Part shown: piece by piece, positions 1-8,353 of the stretch | How the letters are laid out: every line of letters begins with the position of its first letter | Position numbering within the stretch: position 1 is the first letter of the stretch | NCBI RefSeq assembly: GCF_017310035.1 | Contig: NZ_CP022296.1 | Span: forward strand, 3,038,001 to 3,102,000 | From: Nocardioides sp. S5 | GTDB lineage: Bacteria; Actinomycetota; Actinomycetes; Propionibacteriales; Nocardioidaceae | DNA length: 64,000 bases | Direction: 5' to 3' | The notes under the pieces: generated by a model | The model's input: only the letters and a program-made list of their open reading frames with translations | Database searches by the model: none | What the model was told of the DNA's origin: nothing | Made by a program: the position numbers and the translations under genes

Positions 1-156
1 AGCGCCTCGGCTGCGTCGCGTGGGCTCGCCCGCGGCACGTCGACGGGCGCAGGATCGACGTCGTGGCGCCCGCCCTGCACCAAAGTGACCAGGACCGCGG
101 CCACTACGAACAGCAGAAGGCCGGCCGCCCACCAGAGTGGGCGACCGGCCTTCGAG
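1..156 (-). other. possible membrane-anchored protein fragment at left edge
   Basis: One minus-strand frame running off the left edge reads as a tryptophan-flanked hydrophobic helix (LLLFVVAAVLVTLV) followed by an Asp/Pro-rich tail, as in a single-pass membrane protein. No ATG or GTG precedes the helix in this frame before the stop of the neighbouring hydrolase gene, and a strong hairpin lies inside it. It may use a rare start, contain a frame error, or be a chance reading. No function can be assigned. Confidence 0.2.
117..152 (-). terminator. hairpin terminator after the NlpC/P60 gene
   Basis: AAGGCCGG-C-CGCCCAC pairs with GTGGGCG-A-CCGGCCTT around a four-base loop (one mismatch), just after the stop codon of the minus-strand NlpC/P60 gene. 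There is no long U tract, as is usual in high-GC actinobacteria. Confidence 0.6.
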
Positions 157-165
157 GTCGGTGCG

Positions 166-1155
166 TCAGCCAGGACGGACCGCGCCGACGTAGGGCATCG
201 AGTGGAGGCCTGCGACCGCGACACCGGTGCCGGGGTTGGCGGCGTGAACGATCATGCCGTTGCCGATGTACATGCCGACGTGGCTGATCGGGCTGTAGTA
301 GAACACCAGGTCGCCGGGCTGCAGGTCGCTCGCAGCGATGCGCGGACCGGAGCTGAACTGGGCGCTGGAGGAGTGCGGCAGCGAGACACCGGCCTGCGCC
401 CACGCCCGCATGGTGAGCCCGCTGCAGTCGAAGGCGTTCTCACCCATCGCGCCGTAGACGTAGGCATCGCCCACCTGGGCCATGGCGTACTGGATGGCCG
501 CGGCGGCACGCCCCGAGGCCGGGACGGAAGCGGGGACCCGGGTGGTGCTGCCGCGCGAGGCGAGCACGCGCTCGCGCTCCTCGGCCTCGAGGTCGGCGAG
601 CAGCTCCTTGGCCTCGGCGAGATTGTCGTCGACCGTCTCCTTCTCAGTGCTCAGCTGCTCGGTGAGCTCAGCGATCTCGTCCGCGCGGGCGTCGGTGGCC
701 TCCTGCCGGATGGCGAGGGCCTCCAGCTCGGTGTCGTAGTCGGAGAGCAGCGAGGACTGGAGGTCGTTGAAGGACGACATGGTGGAGAGCGTGTCGAGGA
801 AGGAGCCCGGGTCCTCGGAGACGACGATCTGGCCGACCGTCGAGATGCCCTCGCCCTCGAGCTGGCGGACCACCGCGTCGGACACCTGGTCACGGACGGT
901 CTCGAGGCGCTCGTCCTGCCGCTCCTGGTCGGCCCGCAGGCCAGACAGGTCACGGCGCAGTTCAGCGAGGTCGAGAGTCGCGTCGTGGAGGCGCTCCTGG
1001 GCGACCTCGGCCTCGTGGTAGAGACGGTCGACGCGGACCTTGACGTCCTCGATGTCGGGTTCGGCCTGCGCGGGGGTCGCGGGCACGAATGAGATGGCGG
1101 CGATCGCGGTCAGGCCGAGAACGGTCGCGCCAGCTCGCTTGCGGGTGTGAGCCAC
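166..1155 (-). CDS. secreted NlpC/P60 (C40) peptidoglycan hydrolase with coiled-coil N-terminus
   Basis: Secreted cell-wall endopeptidase of 329 residues. A signal peptide (basic start, hydrophobic core, cut near PATPAQA) is followed by a long Glu/Asp/Leu-rich coiled coil (about residues 35-205) and a C-terminal NlpC/P60 domain. The catalytic Cys lies in NAFDCSGL (about 244), with His in SHVGMY (about 292) and VHAA (about 304). The layout matches RipA/CwlO-type hydrolases that cut the gamma-D-Glu-mDAP bond, in which the coiled coil controls the enzyme. The GTG start at 1155 is chosen because GAGGGAG lies about 10 bases upstream and the signal peptide follows at once; the frame stays open further upstream but would run through the riboswitch. 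It is probably controlled by c-di-AMP through that leader. Confidence 0.9.
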   Translation of the reverse strand: MAHTRKRAGATVLGLTAIAAISFVPATPAQAEPDIEDVKVRVDRLYHEAEVAQERLHDATLDLAELRRDLSGLRADQERQDERLETVRDQVSDAVVRQLEGEGISTVGQIVVSEDPGSFLDTLSTMSSFNDLQSSLLSDYDTELEALAIRQEATDARADEIAELTEQLSTEKETVDDNLAEAKELLADLEAEERERVLASRGSTTRVPASVPASGRAAAAIQYAMAQVGDAYVYGAMGENAFDCSGLTMRAWAQAGVSLPHSSSAQFSSGPRIAASDLQPGDLVFYYSPISHVGMYIGNGMIVHAANPGTGVAVAGLHSMPYVGAVRPG

Positions 1156-1174
1156 GAGCGGGGGTACTCCCTCA

Positions 1175-1345
1175 GGGTGTCGTACGCCTACCGGGTGAGC
1201 TGACGGGTTCGGCACGACGTGTCCTACCCCTGCTCCACGCACCGCTCGCGCAGTGCGCCTCACAAGGGATTCACCCCAGGGGGAAGGTTGGTTCCCCGGC
1301 TCGTCGACCACGGGTGGTGCGGGGGTGTGGTCGACAATTCGGCGC
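1175..1345 (-). promoter_or_regulatory. c-di-AMP riboswitch (ydaO-yuaA class) in the leader of the NlpC/P60 gene
   Basis: Read on the minus strand, the leader carries the conserved blocks of the ydaO/yuaA RNA: GAGCCGGGGAACCA, then GGGGTGAATC, then TAGGAC, then TGCCGAACCCGTCAGCTC followed by ACCCGGTAGGCG. This class binds cyclic di-AMP and in actinobacteria usually sits before cell-wall hydrolase genes, as it does here. The edges are approximate. An identity to this class rests on motif order rather than a covariance-model score. Confidence 0.88.
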
Positions 1346-1392
1346 GACGCCCGCGCGGGCCTGGTGACCCACTGCCACGGACGTCAGCCCAC

Positions 1393-1398
1393 ACCCTA
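1393..1398 (-). promoter_or_regulatory. -10 box for the riboswitch leader
   Basis: TAGGGT on the minus strand fits the actinobacterial TANNNT -10 consensus. Transcription would begin near 1386, giving a leader of roughly 230 bases that contains the whole riboswitch. Confidence 0.45.
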
Positions 1399-1450
1399 GA
1401 CCGGAGGTGCAGGCCCCGCCAATCTTCGCGACAACTTCTCGAGATGTGTC

Positions 1451-1657
1451 TCAGGCCGATTCCACGACCGGGCCCGGGACGGGCTCCACGAGCCTCAGCG
1501 GCGGCACCAGTCCGCCCGTGGCCAGCGCGTCGAGCGCCGCCCTCTCGTCGTCGTCGATGGTCAGCTCCGGTGGCGGGCCCAGCAGCACCGTCACCACGCA
1601 GTCGTGGCAGTGCAGTCCGCGCACCACGCAGGTGTCGCAATCGATCCGTGTCGTCAT
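1451..1657 (-). CDS. small cysteine-rich protein of unknown function
   Basis: A 68-residue protein starting MTTRIDCDTC. It has CDTC followed by HCHDC within the first 20 residues, a pattern that could bind a metal, then an acidic middle (IDDDERAALDAL) and a Pro/Val-rich tail. The frame is open further upstream, but the ATG at 1657 begins the metal-motif region and gives a compact protein. It has no signal peptide or membrane segment, so it is probably cytoplasmic. It lies between the riboswitch-controlled hydrolase and a membrane protein on the same strand. I do not recognise a named family. Confidence 0.6.
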   Translation of the reverse strand: MTTRIDCDTCVVRGLHCHDCVVTVLLGPPPELTIDDDERAALDALATGGLVPPLRLVEPVPGPVVESA

Positions 1658-1737
1658 GTCCCGAACGGTGACAGGGACCACCGACAACGGGTCTACGGCG
1701 TGTCGTCCTCGGTGTGTCGCCGCAGCGAGGACGACGC

Positions 1738-3123
1738 TCAGCGCCGCACGAAGCAGATCCAGTCGTCCCCGCACGGCCGGGACTCGAACTCCTCGTCTTC
1801 CTCGACCAGGGCAGCCTGCGCCGAGCCTTCACGTGCCACCACGACGTCGACGGCGGCCACGGCCACCAAGCCCCCCGGGCGCCCGTCGAGGAAGTCGAGA
1901 TAGGCGGCCTGGTCGCGATGGGTGAAGGCGTCCAGCGGGTTCGACGCCCACAGACGCACGTCCTCCACAGCGAGCGCCTCCGACAATGGTGCCGGGACCA
2001 GCGCAACCTCCTCCCCGACCTGTGCCGCGACCTGGCGCACGACCGCCGACGGTTGCCCCAGCACGTTCTCGCCGCGGCTGAGCGCGATCGGGAGCGCCAC
2101 CAAGAGCGTGATCGCTGCGACCACAACGGCGGGCCGTCCCGCCGGCAGCAGCGGGTTCTCGCGGGCGGCCCCTTCACCACGGAGCTCCGACGGCCTCGCT
2201 GCCAGGACGACCAACAGGCACAGCAACCACACCCCGTGCCGGGCCGCGCTCGCCGTGGTCACACACAACCCCAGCACGGCGACGTACTCCCATGCAGTGC
2301 GGCGCGAGCGGAGCAGGACGACGAGCAGGATCCCGGCCCCCACCACCATCATTACGTCGAAAGGCATCGTCAGGCTGGGCCGGGCCCACAGGCCCTCGCC
2401 ACGCTGGGCCGAGACGTTGTCGAAGACCTCCGCGTAGTAGAACGGGGTCATCCACAGCTGCGGGGTGAGGCAGAGGGCGAGCAGGCTCGCCACGCCGACG
2501 CCCACGCTCTCAACGAGGTGCGTACGCGTGCGCTGGACGAGGAGGTAGGCGCCGAGGACACACACCCCGAGAAGGGCGGCACCGTGGAGGTTGCCCCACA
2601 GCACGACGAGCGGCACCGCCCACCAGATCCGACGGTCTGGATGCCGGGCCTGGCTGCACACCAGCGCCACCATGAGCGCGAAGGGCACGAAGGACAGCGT
2701 CTGCGCCCGGAGCACCCCGAAGGTGGCCAACCCGCCGAGGCAGAGCAGTGCCACGGCACAGGCCACGTAGGCATCGCTACCGCCACGGGCTCGTGCGGAC
2801 CGTGCCAGCACCACCAGCGTCGCCGTCACGGCAGCCAGGTGGGCCAGGACCGGAACCCTCTCCCCGCCATCGCGCAGCAGCGAGGCAGTGACCTCGGCCA
2901 GCACCGGCACGTTGTGCCATCCGCTCGTCTCGGCGACGGCGAAGGGGACCTCGTCCGGCACGGTCCGCGTGGAGCGGACGTGATTGCCCATCGCGACGAG
3001 CCAGTCCCAGTCGGCCCCGACGCGCACGAACAGGGCGACCAGGCTCACCGACGCGACCACGGCCACGACGGACCAACGCCACGTGACCAGTCCCGCCCAC
3101 ATGACGCTGGTGCGACGCGTCAC
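1738..3123 (-). CDS. polytopic membrane protein, function unknown
   Basis: A 461-residue integral membrane protein with roughly ten hydrophobic segments, the first at about residues 15-33. Between the first two is a periplasmic-type stretch containing WDWLVAMGNHVR and ETSGWHNVP, as seen in C-type membrane glycosyltransferases and oligosaccharide ligases. A soluble tail ends CGDDWICFVRR. This topology suggests envelope polysaccharide or lipid-linked sugar chemistry, but no catalytic motif is clear. The GTG start overlaps the stop of the NYN-domain gene (GTGA), so the two are probably translated together. Confidence 0.7.
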   Translation of the reverse strand: MTRRTSVMWAGLVTWRWSVVAVVASVSLVALFVRVGADWDWLVAMGNHVRSTRTVPDEVPFAVAETSGWHNVPVLAEVTASLLRDGGERVPVLAHLAAVTATLVVLARSARARGGSDAYVACAVALLCLGGLATFGVLRAQTLSFVPFALMVALVCSQARHPDRRIWWAVPLVVLWGNLHGAALLGVCVLGAYLLVQRTRTHLVESVGVGVASLLALCLTPQLWMTPFYYAEVFDNVSAQRGEGLWARPSLTMPFDVMMVVGAGILLVVLLRSRRTAWEYVAVLGLCVTTASAARHGVWLLCLLVVLAARPSELRGEGAARENPLLPAGRPAVVVAAITLLVALPIALSRGENVLGQPSAVVRQVAAQVGEEVALVPAPLSEALAVEDVRLWASNPLDAFTHRDQAAYLDFLDGRPGGLVAVAAVDVVVAREGSAQAALVEEDEEFESRPCGDDWICFVRR

Positions 3124-4358
3124 GCCAGCACGCCCAGCAGCGACGCGGTCGGGACCGCACGGGCCCCGGCCCTCGCGACGTCGCGCACCACCGCCTGGTC
3201 GTCGCTCACCACGACGACCACCCGGCCACGCGGCTCGGCCGCGACCAGCTGGCGGATCACGTCGTCGGCGATGACGCCCTCAGGACTGAAGACCACCCGG
3301 ACGCCACGTGGTGCCGGCATGACGGTTCGCGCGCTCGACTCGGCGGCGTCGAAGACGACCGTCGTCTCGGCCCCGGACCGGGCGACGACGGGGCCCAGGG
3401 CCGCGACCAGGCGGCTGCGCTGGGCCTCGAGGCTCGCGGTGGGCCAGGCGGCCTTGGTGACGTTGTAGCCGTCGACGAGCAGCCGGGCACGCGGCAGGCT
3501 GAGCAGCTGCTCGAGCGAGGCGGCCGTGGCCGGGGCGCTCGAAGTCGGGGCGGACTCCACGCCCGCCAGCCCTGCCTCGACGGCGTCGCCGGGCGCGCCG
3601 ACCACAGCAGGCAGGCCGAGCTCGCGGCGCAGGCCGGTGGCCGACTCCACCACGGCGTCGAGGAGCAGGCGGGCACGGATGCTGGCGGCGTCGCGCTCGG
3701 TGCGCGTGTCCCGGCGGCCTGCCGCCACTGCGGCCTCCGCCTCGTCGAGCTGGGACCGCAGGCGGCGTACGTCGGCCTCGGCGGCCGCGGTCGCCGTCCT
3801 TGCTGCCGCCACGGCCTCGTCGCGCTCGGCGTACGCGGCGTCGCGCTCCTCCTGCGCGGACCGCAGCACGCTGCGGGCCTCCCCCAGCCGCTGGCGCAGC
3901 ACCTTGTGGTCGGCCTTGGCGCGGTCGAGCTCCTCGCGGTGCTGCGACCGGAGCGTGCCCAGCTCGGCCTGGAGCGCGGCCACCTGCGCGGTGAGCCGAC
4001 CGAGCTCGGCGCGGTCCTGGTCGTCGCGTGCCTCGTCGCCCGAGAGCGCCGCGGAGGCGTCCGCGACGACCGCCTCCCAGCCGTCGTCGCGGCTCAGCCA
4101 GGCGCGCGCGGCTGCCTCGAGGGCATCGTCGTCCGCGACCGGCAGCGCAGCCACCTGAACCGCGGCGTGGTGGCGGAAGTCGTCGTCGGCGAGCGCGGTC
4201 CAGATGGCGCTCCCGCCCAGCCGGGCACGGCGCGCGGGTGCGAAGCCGGCGATCTTGCGCAACGCAGGGGGCACCGGCGCCACCGACGGCAGCACGGCGG
4301 ACACCAGCGCGACCACGCGCAGGCGGAGCCGCTCGGGCAGCGACGCCGGGTCGGTCAC
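3120..4358 (-). CDS. coiled-coil protein with C-terminal NYN (PIN-like) domain
   Basis: A 412-residue protein. An N-terminal helical region (about 1-115) leads into a long coiled coil (about 115-235, rich in Glu/Arg/Ala) and then a C-terminal NYN domain beginning LLVDGYNVTKAAWP. The first conserved Asp is in VDGYN, with further acidic residues in VVFDAAE and VVSDDQAVVRD. NYN domains are PIN-like ribonucleases (YacP/Rae1 relatives), so RNA cleavage is likely but unproven here. The GTG at 4358 is preferred over upstream starts that would overlap the zinc-ribbon gene. Its stop overlaps the start of the next membrane gene. Confidence 0.78.
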   Translation of the reverse strand: MTDPASLPERLRLRVVALVSAVLPSVAPVPPALRKIAGFAPARRARLGGSAIWTALADDDFRHHAAVQVAALPVADDDALEAAARAWLSRDDGWEAVVADASAALSGDEARDDQDRAELGRLTAQVAALQAELGTLRSQHREELDRAKADHKVLRQRLGEARSVLRSAQEERDAAYAERDEAVAAARTATAAAEADVRRLRSQLDEAEAAVAAGRRDTRTERDAASIRARLLLDAVVESATGLRRELGLPAVVGAPGDAVEAGLAGVESAPTSSAPATAASLEQLLSLPRARLLVDGYNVTKAAWPTASLEAQRSRLVAALGPVVARSGAETTVVFDAAESSARTVMPAPRGVRVVFSPEGVIADDVIRQLVAAEPRGRVVVVVSDDQAVVRDVARAGARAVPTASLLGVLA

Positions 4359-4368
4359 GGACGACCCG

Positions 4369-4656
4369 TCAGCCGGCGGCGGAATCGGAAGCGGGGTCGG
4401 CCGTGGTGTCGGCCGAAGCCCGGTCGACCACCTCGATCGCGTCGGAGCGGCCGCACCAGCGGCACGAGACCGCCTCGACGTCCTCGGAGCGGACGGTCTC
4501 CTCCTCGACCTGGTGCTCACCGGCGAGGTCGAAGTGCCAGTACTCGGTCGTGCGGCGGGTGCGCGTCACGTCGAACCGGGTCAGGTTGCCGCAGCCGGCG
4601 CAGCGCCACCGCTCGCCGTCGGCGGGTACGCGGAGGTCGGCGGTCTGGTCGGCCAC
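4369..4656 (-). CDS. small zinc-ribbon protein
   Basis: A 95-residue protein with two CxxC pairs, CAGC (in RWRCAGCGNLTRFDV) and CRWC (in VSCRWCGRSDAIEVV), about 50 residues apart. The spacing suits a single zinc-ribbon fold. Between them is RTTEYWHFDLAGEHQVEEE, and an acidic tail follows. The GTG at 4656 is chosen because GAGGAG lies about 10 bases upstream; the ATG at 4692 has no ribosome binding site. It lies directly upstream of the NYN gene on the same strand, so a role in RNA handling is possible, but nothing in the sequence proves it. Confidence 0.72.
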   Translation of the reverse strand: MADQTADLRVPADGERWRCAGCGNLTRFDVTRTRRTTEYWHFDLAGEHQVEEETVRSEDVEAVSCRWCGRSDAIEVVDRASADTTADPASDSAAG

Positions 4657-4771
4657 GGGGGGTGCTCCTCTGGGTGGGTCCTGCGTCGGCATGACTGAAC
4701 GGTGGGGCGCGGTCAGCGTAGTGCGCGCGCCGTCACGCCATTGTCGGAACCCACGTCTAGCGTCGACGTCC

Positions 4772-6562
4772 ATGAGCACCACCGCCCACCGCCCGACGCG
4801 GGAGACGTCCCACTGGGAGGCGCAGCGCAGCTTCGACGAACTGGGGCGCCCCCTGCGTGATCTCACGTTCTGCGTAGTCGACCTGGAGACGACCGGAGGA
4901 TCGGCCGCCGCGGGCTCGATGATCACCGAGATCGGTGCGGTCAAGGTGCGCGGGGGCGAGGTGATCGGGGAGTTCCAGACGCTGGTCAACCCCCACGCCG
5001 AGATCCCTGCGTTCATCGCGGTGCTGACCGGGATCAGCAACTCCATGGTCCATGACGCGCCCCCCATCGAGTCGGCGCTGCCGGCGTTCCTGGAGTTCGC
5101 CGCCGGCTGTGTCCTGGTGGCCCACAATGCCCCCTTCGACGTCGGCTTCCTCCAGCACTTCGCCCGTCAGCAGGGGCGGCCGTGGCCGAAGCTCGAGGTC
5201 CTCGACACCGCGAAGCTCGCCCGTCGCGTGATCACCCGCGACGACGCACCGAACTGCAAGCTGTCCTCGCTGGCCACGCTGTTCGGTTCCTCGACGACGC
5301 CCAACCACCGCGCGCTCTCCGACGCCCGGGCCACGGTCGAGGTGCTCCACGGCCTGATGGAGCGGCTCGGCGGCCTCGGCGTGCACACGCTCGAGGAGCT
5401 GCAGACCTTCTCCTCCCGCGTCAGCACCGCCCAGCGGCGCAAGCGCCACCTCGCCGAGGGGCTCCCCCACGCCCCAGGGGTCTACCTCTTCCGCGACGAC
5501 CGCTCCCGGGTCCTCTACGTCGGCACCTCGCGCGACCTGCGCACCCGCGTCCGCACCTACTTCACGGCCTCCGAGACGCGCACCCGGATGGGCGAGATGG
5601 TCGGCCTGGCGACCACCGTCACGGGCATCGAGTGCGCGACGCCGCTCGAGGCCGAGGTCCGCGAACTGCGCCTGATCGCCGAGCACAAGCCGAAGTACAA
5701 CCGCCGTTCGCGCTTCCCCGAGAAGGTCCACTTCCTCAAGCTGACTCGCGAGGCGTGGCCGCGCCTCTCGCTGGTGCGCACGGTGCTCGACGACGACGCC
5801 GACTACCTCGGCCCGTTCTCCTCGAAGAAGACGGCCGAGAAGTGCCTCGCTGCGCTGCACGAGACGTTTCCCGTCCGGCAGTGCAGCGGGCGGATGCCGC
5901 GCGTCCCGACCGGGACGGCGTGCGTGCTGGCCGAGATGGGACGGTGCCTCTCCCCCTGCGACGGCTCGACCGACGAGACGACCTACGCCGCCGTGGTGCG
6001 TCAGCTGCGCGATACGCTGCTGCGCAGCCCGCAGGACGTCGTCGAGACGATCAACGCCCGGATGAGCGCTCTCGCCGAGCACGAGCGGTTTGAGGAGGCG
6101 GGGGTGCACCGCGACCGCCTCGCCACCTTCGTCCGCGCCGCGGCCCGCACCCAGCGGCTGTCGGCGCTGACCCGGTGCCCGGAGATCATCGCCGCCCGCC
6201 GCGAGGACAGCGGCCGCTGGTCGGTCCACGTCGTGCGACACGGCCGGCTTGCCGCCGCGGGCGTGATCCCGTCCGGTGCCGACGCCCACCGATACGTCCG
6301 CGAGCTCACCGCCAGCGCGGAGACCGTCAGCGGCGCTCCCGGACCCGTGCCGGCCGCGACGGCCGAGGAGTCGGAGAAGATCCTGCGCTGGCTTGAGTCA
6401 CCGGGCGTCCGGCTCGTCGACGTCGAGGGCGAGTGGGTGTGCCCGCTCGGTGGCGCGGCGCGCCACCTCGCGCTCTACGACGCCGCGCACCAGTCGCGAC
6501 TGTCGTTGGTTCCCTTCGACGAGCAGGGATTGGTCCGCCCCGTGCACCGGCCGACTCGCTAG
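4772..6562 (+). CDS. DEDDh (DnaQ-like) exonuclease fused to GIY-YIG/UvrC-like domains
   Basis: A 596-residue fusion. The N-terminal exonuclease domain (about 35-205) shows the DEDDh residues in VVDLETTGG, HNAPFDVGFL and NHRALSDARAT. It is followed by a GIY-YIG nuclease domain (about 225-310: GVYLFRDD, LYVGTSRDLRTRV) and a UvrC-like middle region with Cys residues in CVLAEMGRCLSPC. It lacks the UvrC helix-hairpin-helix end. This is the actinobacterial DEDD exonuclease family, related to E. coli Cho and DnaQ, and probably acts in DNA repair. The gene is divergent from the zinc-ribbon gene; TAGCGT lies eight bases before the ATG. Confidence 0.88.
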   Translation: MSTTAHRPTRETSHWEAQRSFDELGRPLRDLTFCVVDLETTGGSAAAGSMITEIGAVKVRGGEVIGEFQTLVNPHAEIPAFIAVLTGISNSMVHDAPPIESALPAFLEFAAGCVLVAHNAPFDVGFLQHFARQQGRPWPKLEVLDTAKLARRVITRDDAPNCKLSSLATLFGSSTTPNHRALSDARATVEVLHGLMERLGGLGVHTLEELQTFSSRVSTAQRRKRHLAEGLPHAPGVYLFRDDRSRVLYVGTSRDLRTRVRTYFTASETRTRMGEMVGLATTVTGIECATPLEAEVRELRLIAEHKPKYNRRSRFPEKVHFLKLTREAWPRLSLVRTVLDDDADYLGPFSSKKTAEKCLAALHETFPVRQCSGRMPRVPTGTACVLAEMGRCLSPCDGSTDETTYAAVVRQLRDTLLRSPQDVVETINARMSALAEHERFEEAGVHRDRLATFVRAAARTQRLSALTRCPEIIAARREDSGRWSVHVVRHGRLAAAGVIPSGADAHRYVRELTASAETVSGAPGPVPAATAEESEKILRWLESPGVRLVDVEGEWVCPLGGAARHLALYDAAHQSRLSLVPFDEQGLVRPVHRPTR

Positions 6563-6565
6563 GGT
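6560..6565 (+). promoter_or_regulatory. TANNNT box, leaderless promoter of the Lrp-like gene
   Basis: TAGGGT ends six bases before the ATG at 6572, leaving no room for a ribosome binding site, so the mRNA probably starts at the ATG. The box overlaps the stop codon of the upstream gene. Confidence 0.5.
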
Positions 6566-6571
6566 CAGGCC

Positions 6572-6850
6572 ATGATCACCGCCATCGTTTTCGTCAAGGC
6601 TGACGTCGCCTCGATCCCCGAGGTCGCGGAGGCCATCGCCGCCATCGACGGAGTCAGCGAGGTCTATTCCGTGACGGGACAGATCGACCTCATCGCCCTG
6701 GTGCGGGTGAAGGAGCACGAAGCGGTCGCGGCCGTGGTTGCCGACCAGCTCAACAAGGTCCCGGGTGTATCGTCGACCGAGACCCACATCGCGTTCCGCG
6801 CCTACTCCAGGCACGACCTCGAGTCTGCCTTCGCGATCGGTCTCGACTGA
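6572..6850 (+). CDS. stand-alone Lrp/AsnC ligand-binding (RAM) domain protein
   Basis: A 92-residue protein consisting only of the Lrp/AsnC C-terminal ligand-binding fold (ITAIVFVKADVASIPEVAEA, then VSEVYSVTGQIDLIALVRV, then TETHIAFRAY). The DNA-binding helix-turn-helix of full regulators is absent. Such proteins bind amino acids and form higher oligomers; they may act as small-molecule sensors or partners of full-length Lrp proteins. It usually lies near trpD in relatives. Here trpD is separated from it by the mobile-element region. The start is the first ATG, with a TANNNT box six bases upstream. Confidence 0.88.
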   Translation: MITAIVFVKADVASIPEVAEAIAAIDGVSEVYSVTGQIDLIALVRVKEHEAVAAVVADQLNKVPGVSSTETHIAFRAYSRHDLESAFAIGLD

Positions 6851-6916
6851 CACCACCTGCACGCCGACATCGCGGTTTCGACATCGCGGGACGGCGATTC
6901 GCACATAATCGCGGAC

Positions 6917-8347
6917 ATGAGCTTCGAGCCAGGTCCTCGTCCCAGACGCAGGTCATCCCACAGCGCTCGCTGGGCAGTGCCAGTCGCGCTGTTCTGTTCG
7001 ATGTTCTTGGTCTACGGCCTGACCGTGCAGACGTCTTCGAAGGTGAGCGTCGACGTGTACTCGTCCTCCTTGGCCGCGTGGCGCATCGCGCAGACCGGGG
7101 AGCCGTGGCTCGACGGCTTCGACACCGGCCGGATCGAGGGCTACGGAAGCCTGCCCGACCAGACGGTCTTCATCGGCGAGGCACCGAACGGGCACCGGGT
7201 GTCCCTGCGACTACCGGGCGTGGTGGCTGCCGCAGTGCCCGCGTACTGGGTCGCAAGGGGTGGCTCCGAGCCCGACGACTTCTCGCTGGCTCCGGAGGCT
7301 GTCACTGCGGCACTGATCAGTTCAGGGGCGATCGTGCTGCTGTTTCTGGCGCTGAGACGACGCATCGACGCTCCTTGGGCCATTGCCGGAGCGGTGGTGG
7401 TGGCTCTCGGCACCCCGATGTGGTCGGTCGCCGCGAACGCCATGTGGACCCACACGCTGACGGTGTTCGGCATCATGGGGATGGCCTGGGCCGCCTCGCG
7501 TGAGCGGTGGTGGCTCGTCGGAGTCTTCGGTGGGATCGCGCTCTGCGGCCGTTTGCACGTCGCACTGATCGTGGCCGTCCTAGGCGTCGGGGTCGCACTC
7601 GCGCGCAAGCACCCAGGGATCGCGGTCAAGGTGGGCATTCCGAGTGCCACTTTCCTGGCGGCGGCCTGTGCCTGGACCTACTGGGTATACGGCACGTGGC
7701 TCCCGGGCGTGGGCTACAACATGACGACCCAGGGCATCGTCGGCGGCGAGCGATACCCGGACCCGCCGTCCCCGCTCCTCAGCCAGCTAGGTCTCTGGGT
7801 GTCACCCGACAAGGGCGTTCTGGTCTGGACGCCCGCGCTGCTCCTGCTGCTGCCGGCCGTGGTCAGGAACTGGCGGGACCTGCCGGACTGGTCGCGCTGG
7901 CTCGCGCTCGGGGCGATCCCCTACATGCTGCTCCAAGGCCAGCTGAACCACTACACGGGCGGCGGCGCCCACTACGCCTACCGCCTCGGGCTCGAGCTCC
8001 TCGCCGCAGTGGCGCCGGCATATCTCCTATCCGCGCACCGGATGAAAGCTTTCGCCCGCGCTGCGGTCGTTCCCCTCGTGGGGCTCCAAGTGGCGGTGAT
8101 CGGCCTCGGCGCTGTGCTTGAGGGGCCGGCGCCCGCGGTCAGCTACGGCTGGACCGACAATGCCTTCCTCGTCGGAGTCGAGCTGGCGCCAGCGCTGGGC
8201 GTCATAGCGCTCCTCGTGGCGGCTCTGGTGACGGTCGTCGGCCTGGCGTGGCGCGATTTCTCCCTCCGCGCCGTGCCGCAAGAGGCCGACGCAGAAGACC
8301 GTCTAGTTGTACCCGGCCAGGACGTTGGTAGCGGCGAGCCTGGTTGA
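6917..8347 (+). CDS. polytopic membrane protein, glycosyltransferase-like, C-terminus altered by an IS
   Basis: A 476-residue membrane protein with about ten hydrophobic segments. It has an extracellular-type loop after the first (DVYSSSLAAWRIAQTGEPWL) and a motif-rich loop (GYNMTTQGIVGGERYPDPP). This resembles GT-C mannosyltransferase-like proteins of polysaccharide clusters; the specific activity is unknown. CATAAT lies seven bases before the ATG and a direct repeat (CGACATCGCGG, 6865 and 6879) lies just upstream. The last residues (VPGQDVGSGEPG) are encoded by the left end of the IS481-family element. Without the insert the frame would read ...EDRLVRTD and stop at 9399-9401. Confidence 0.78.
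   Translation: MSFEPGPRPRRRSSHSARWAVPVALFCSMFLVYGLTVQTSSKVSVDVYSSSLAAWRIAQTGEPWLDGFDTGRIEGYGSLPDQTVFIGEAPNGHRVSLRLPGVVAAAVPAYWVARGGSEPDDFSLAPEAVTAALISSGAIVLLFLALRRRIDAPWAIAGAVVVALGTPMWSVAANAMWTHTLTVFGIMGMAWAASRERWWLVGVFGGIALCGRLHVALIVAVLGVGVALARKHPGIAVKVGIPSATFLAAACAWTYWVYGTWLPGVGYNMTTQGIVGGERYPDPPSPLLSQLGLWVSPDKGVLVWTPALLLLLPAVVRNWRDLPDWSRWLALGAIPYMLLQGQLNHYTGGGAHYAYRLGLELLAAVAPAYLLSAHRMKAFARAAVVPLVGLQVAVIGLGAVLEGPAPAVSYGWTDNAFLVGVELAPALGVIALLVAALVTVVGLAWRDFSLRAVPQEADAEDRLVVPGQDVGSGEPG
8307..8332 (+). repeat. left terminal inverted repeat of the IS481-family element
   Basis: Begins TTGTACCCGGCCA and ends GTTGGTAGC. It matches the reverse complement of 9358-9383 except at three central positions. 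Confidence 0.85.
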
Positions 8348-8353
8348 ACGAAC

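Noticed and set aside
85..1092. Plus-strand open frame opposite the NlpC/P60 gene
   Set aside because: The minus-strand protein has a signal peptide, coiled coil and catalytic motifs; the plus frame has none.
4772..6562. Calling this gene uvrC
   Set aside because: It has an N-terminal DEDDh exonuclease and lacks the C-terminal RNase H-like and helix-hairpin-helix parts needed for UvrC.
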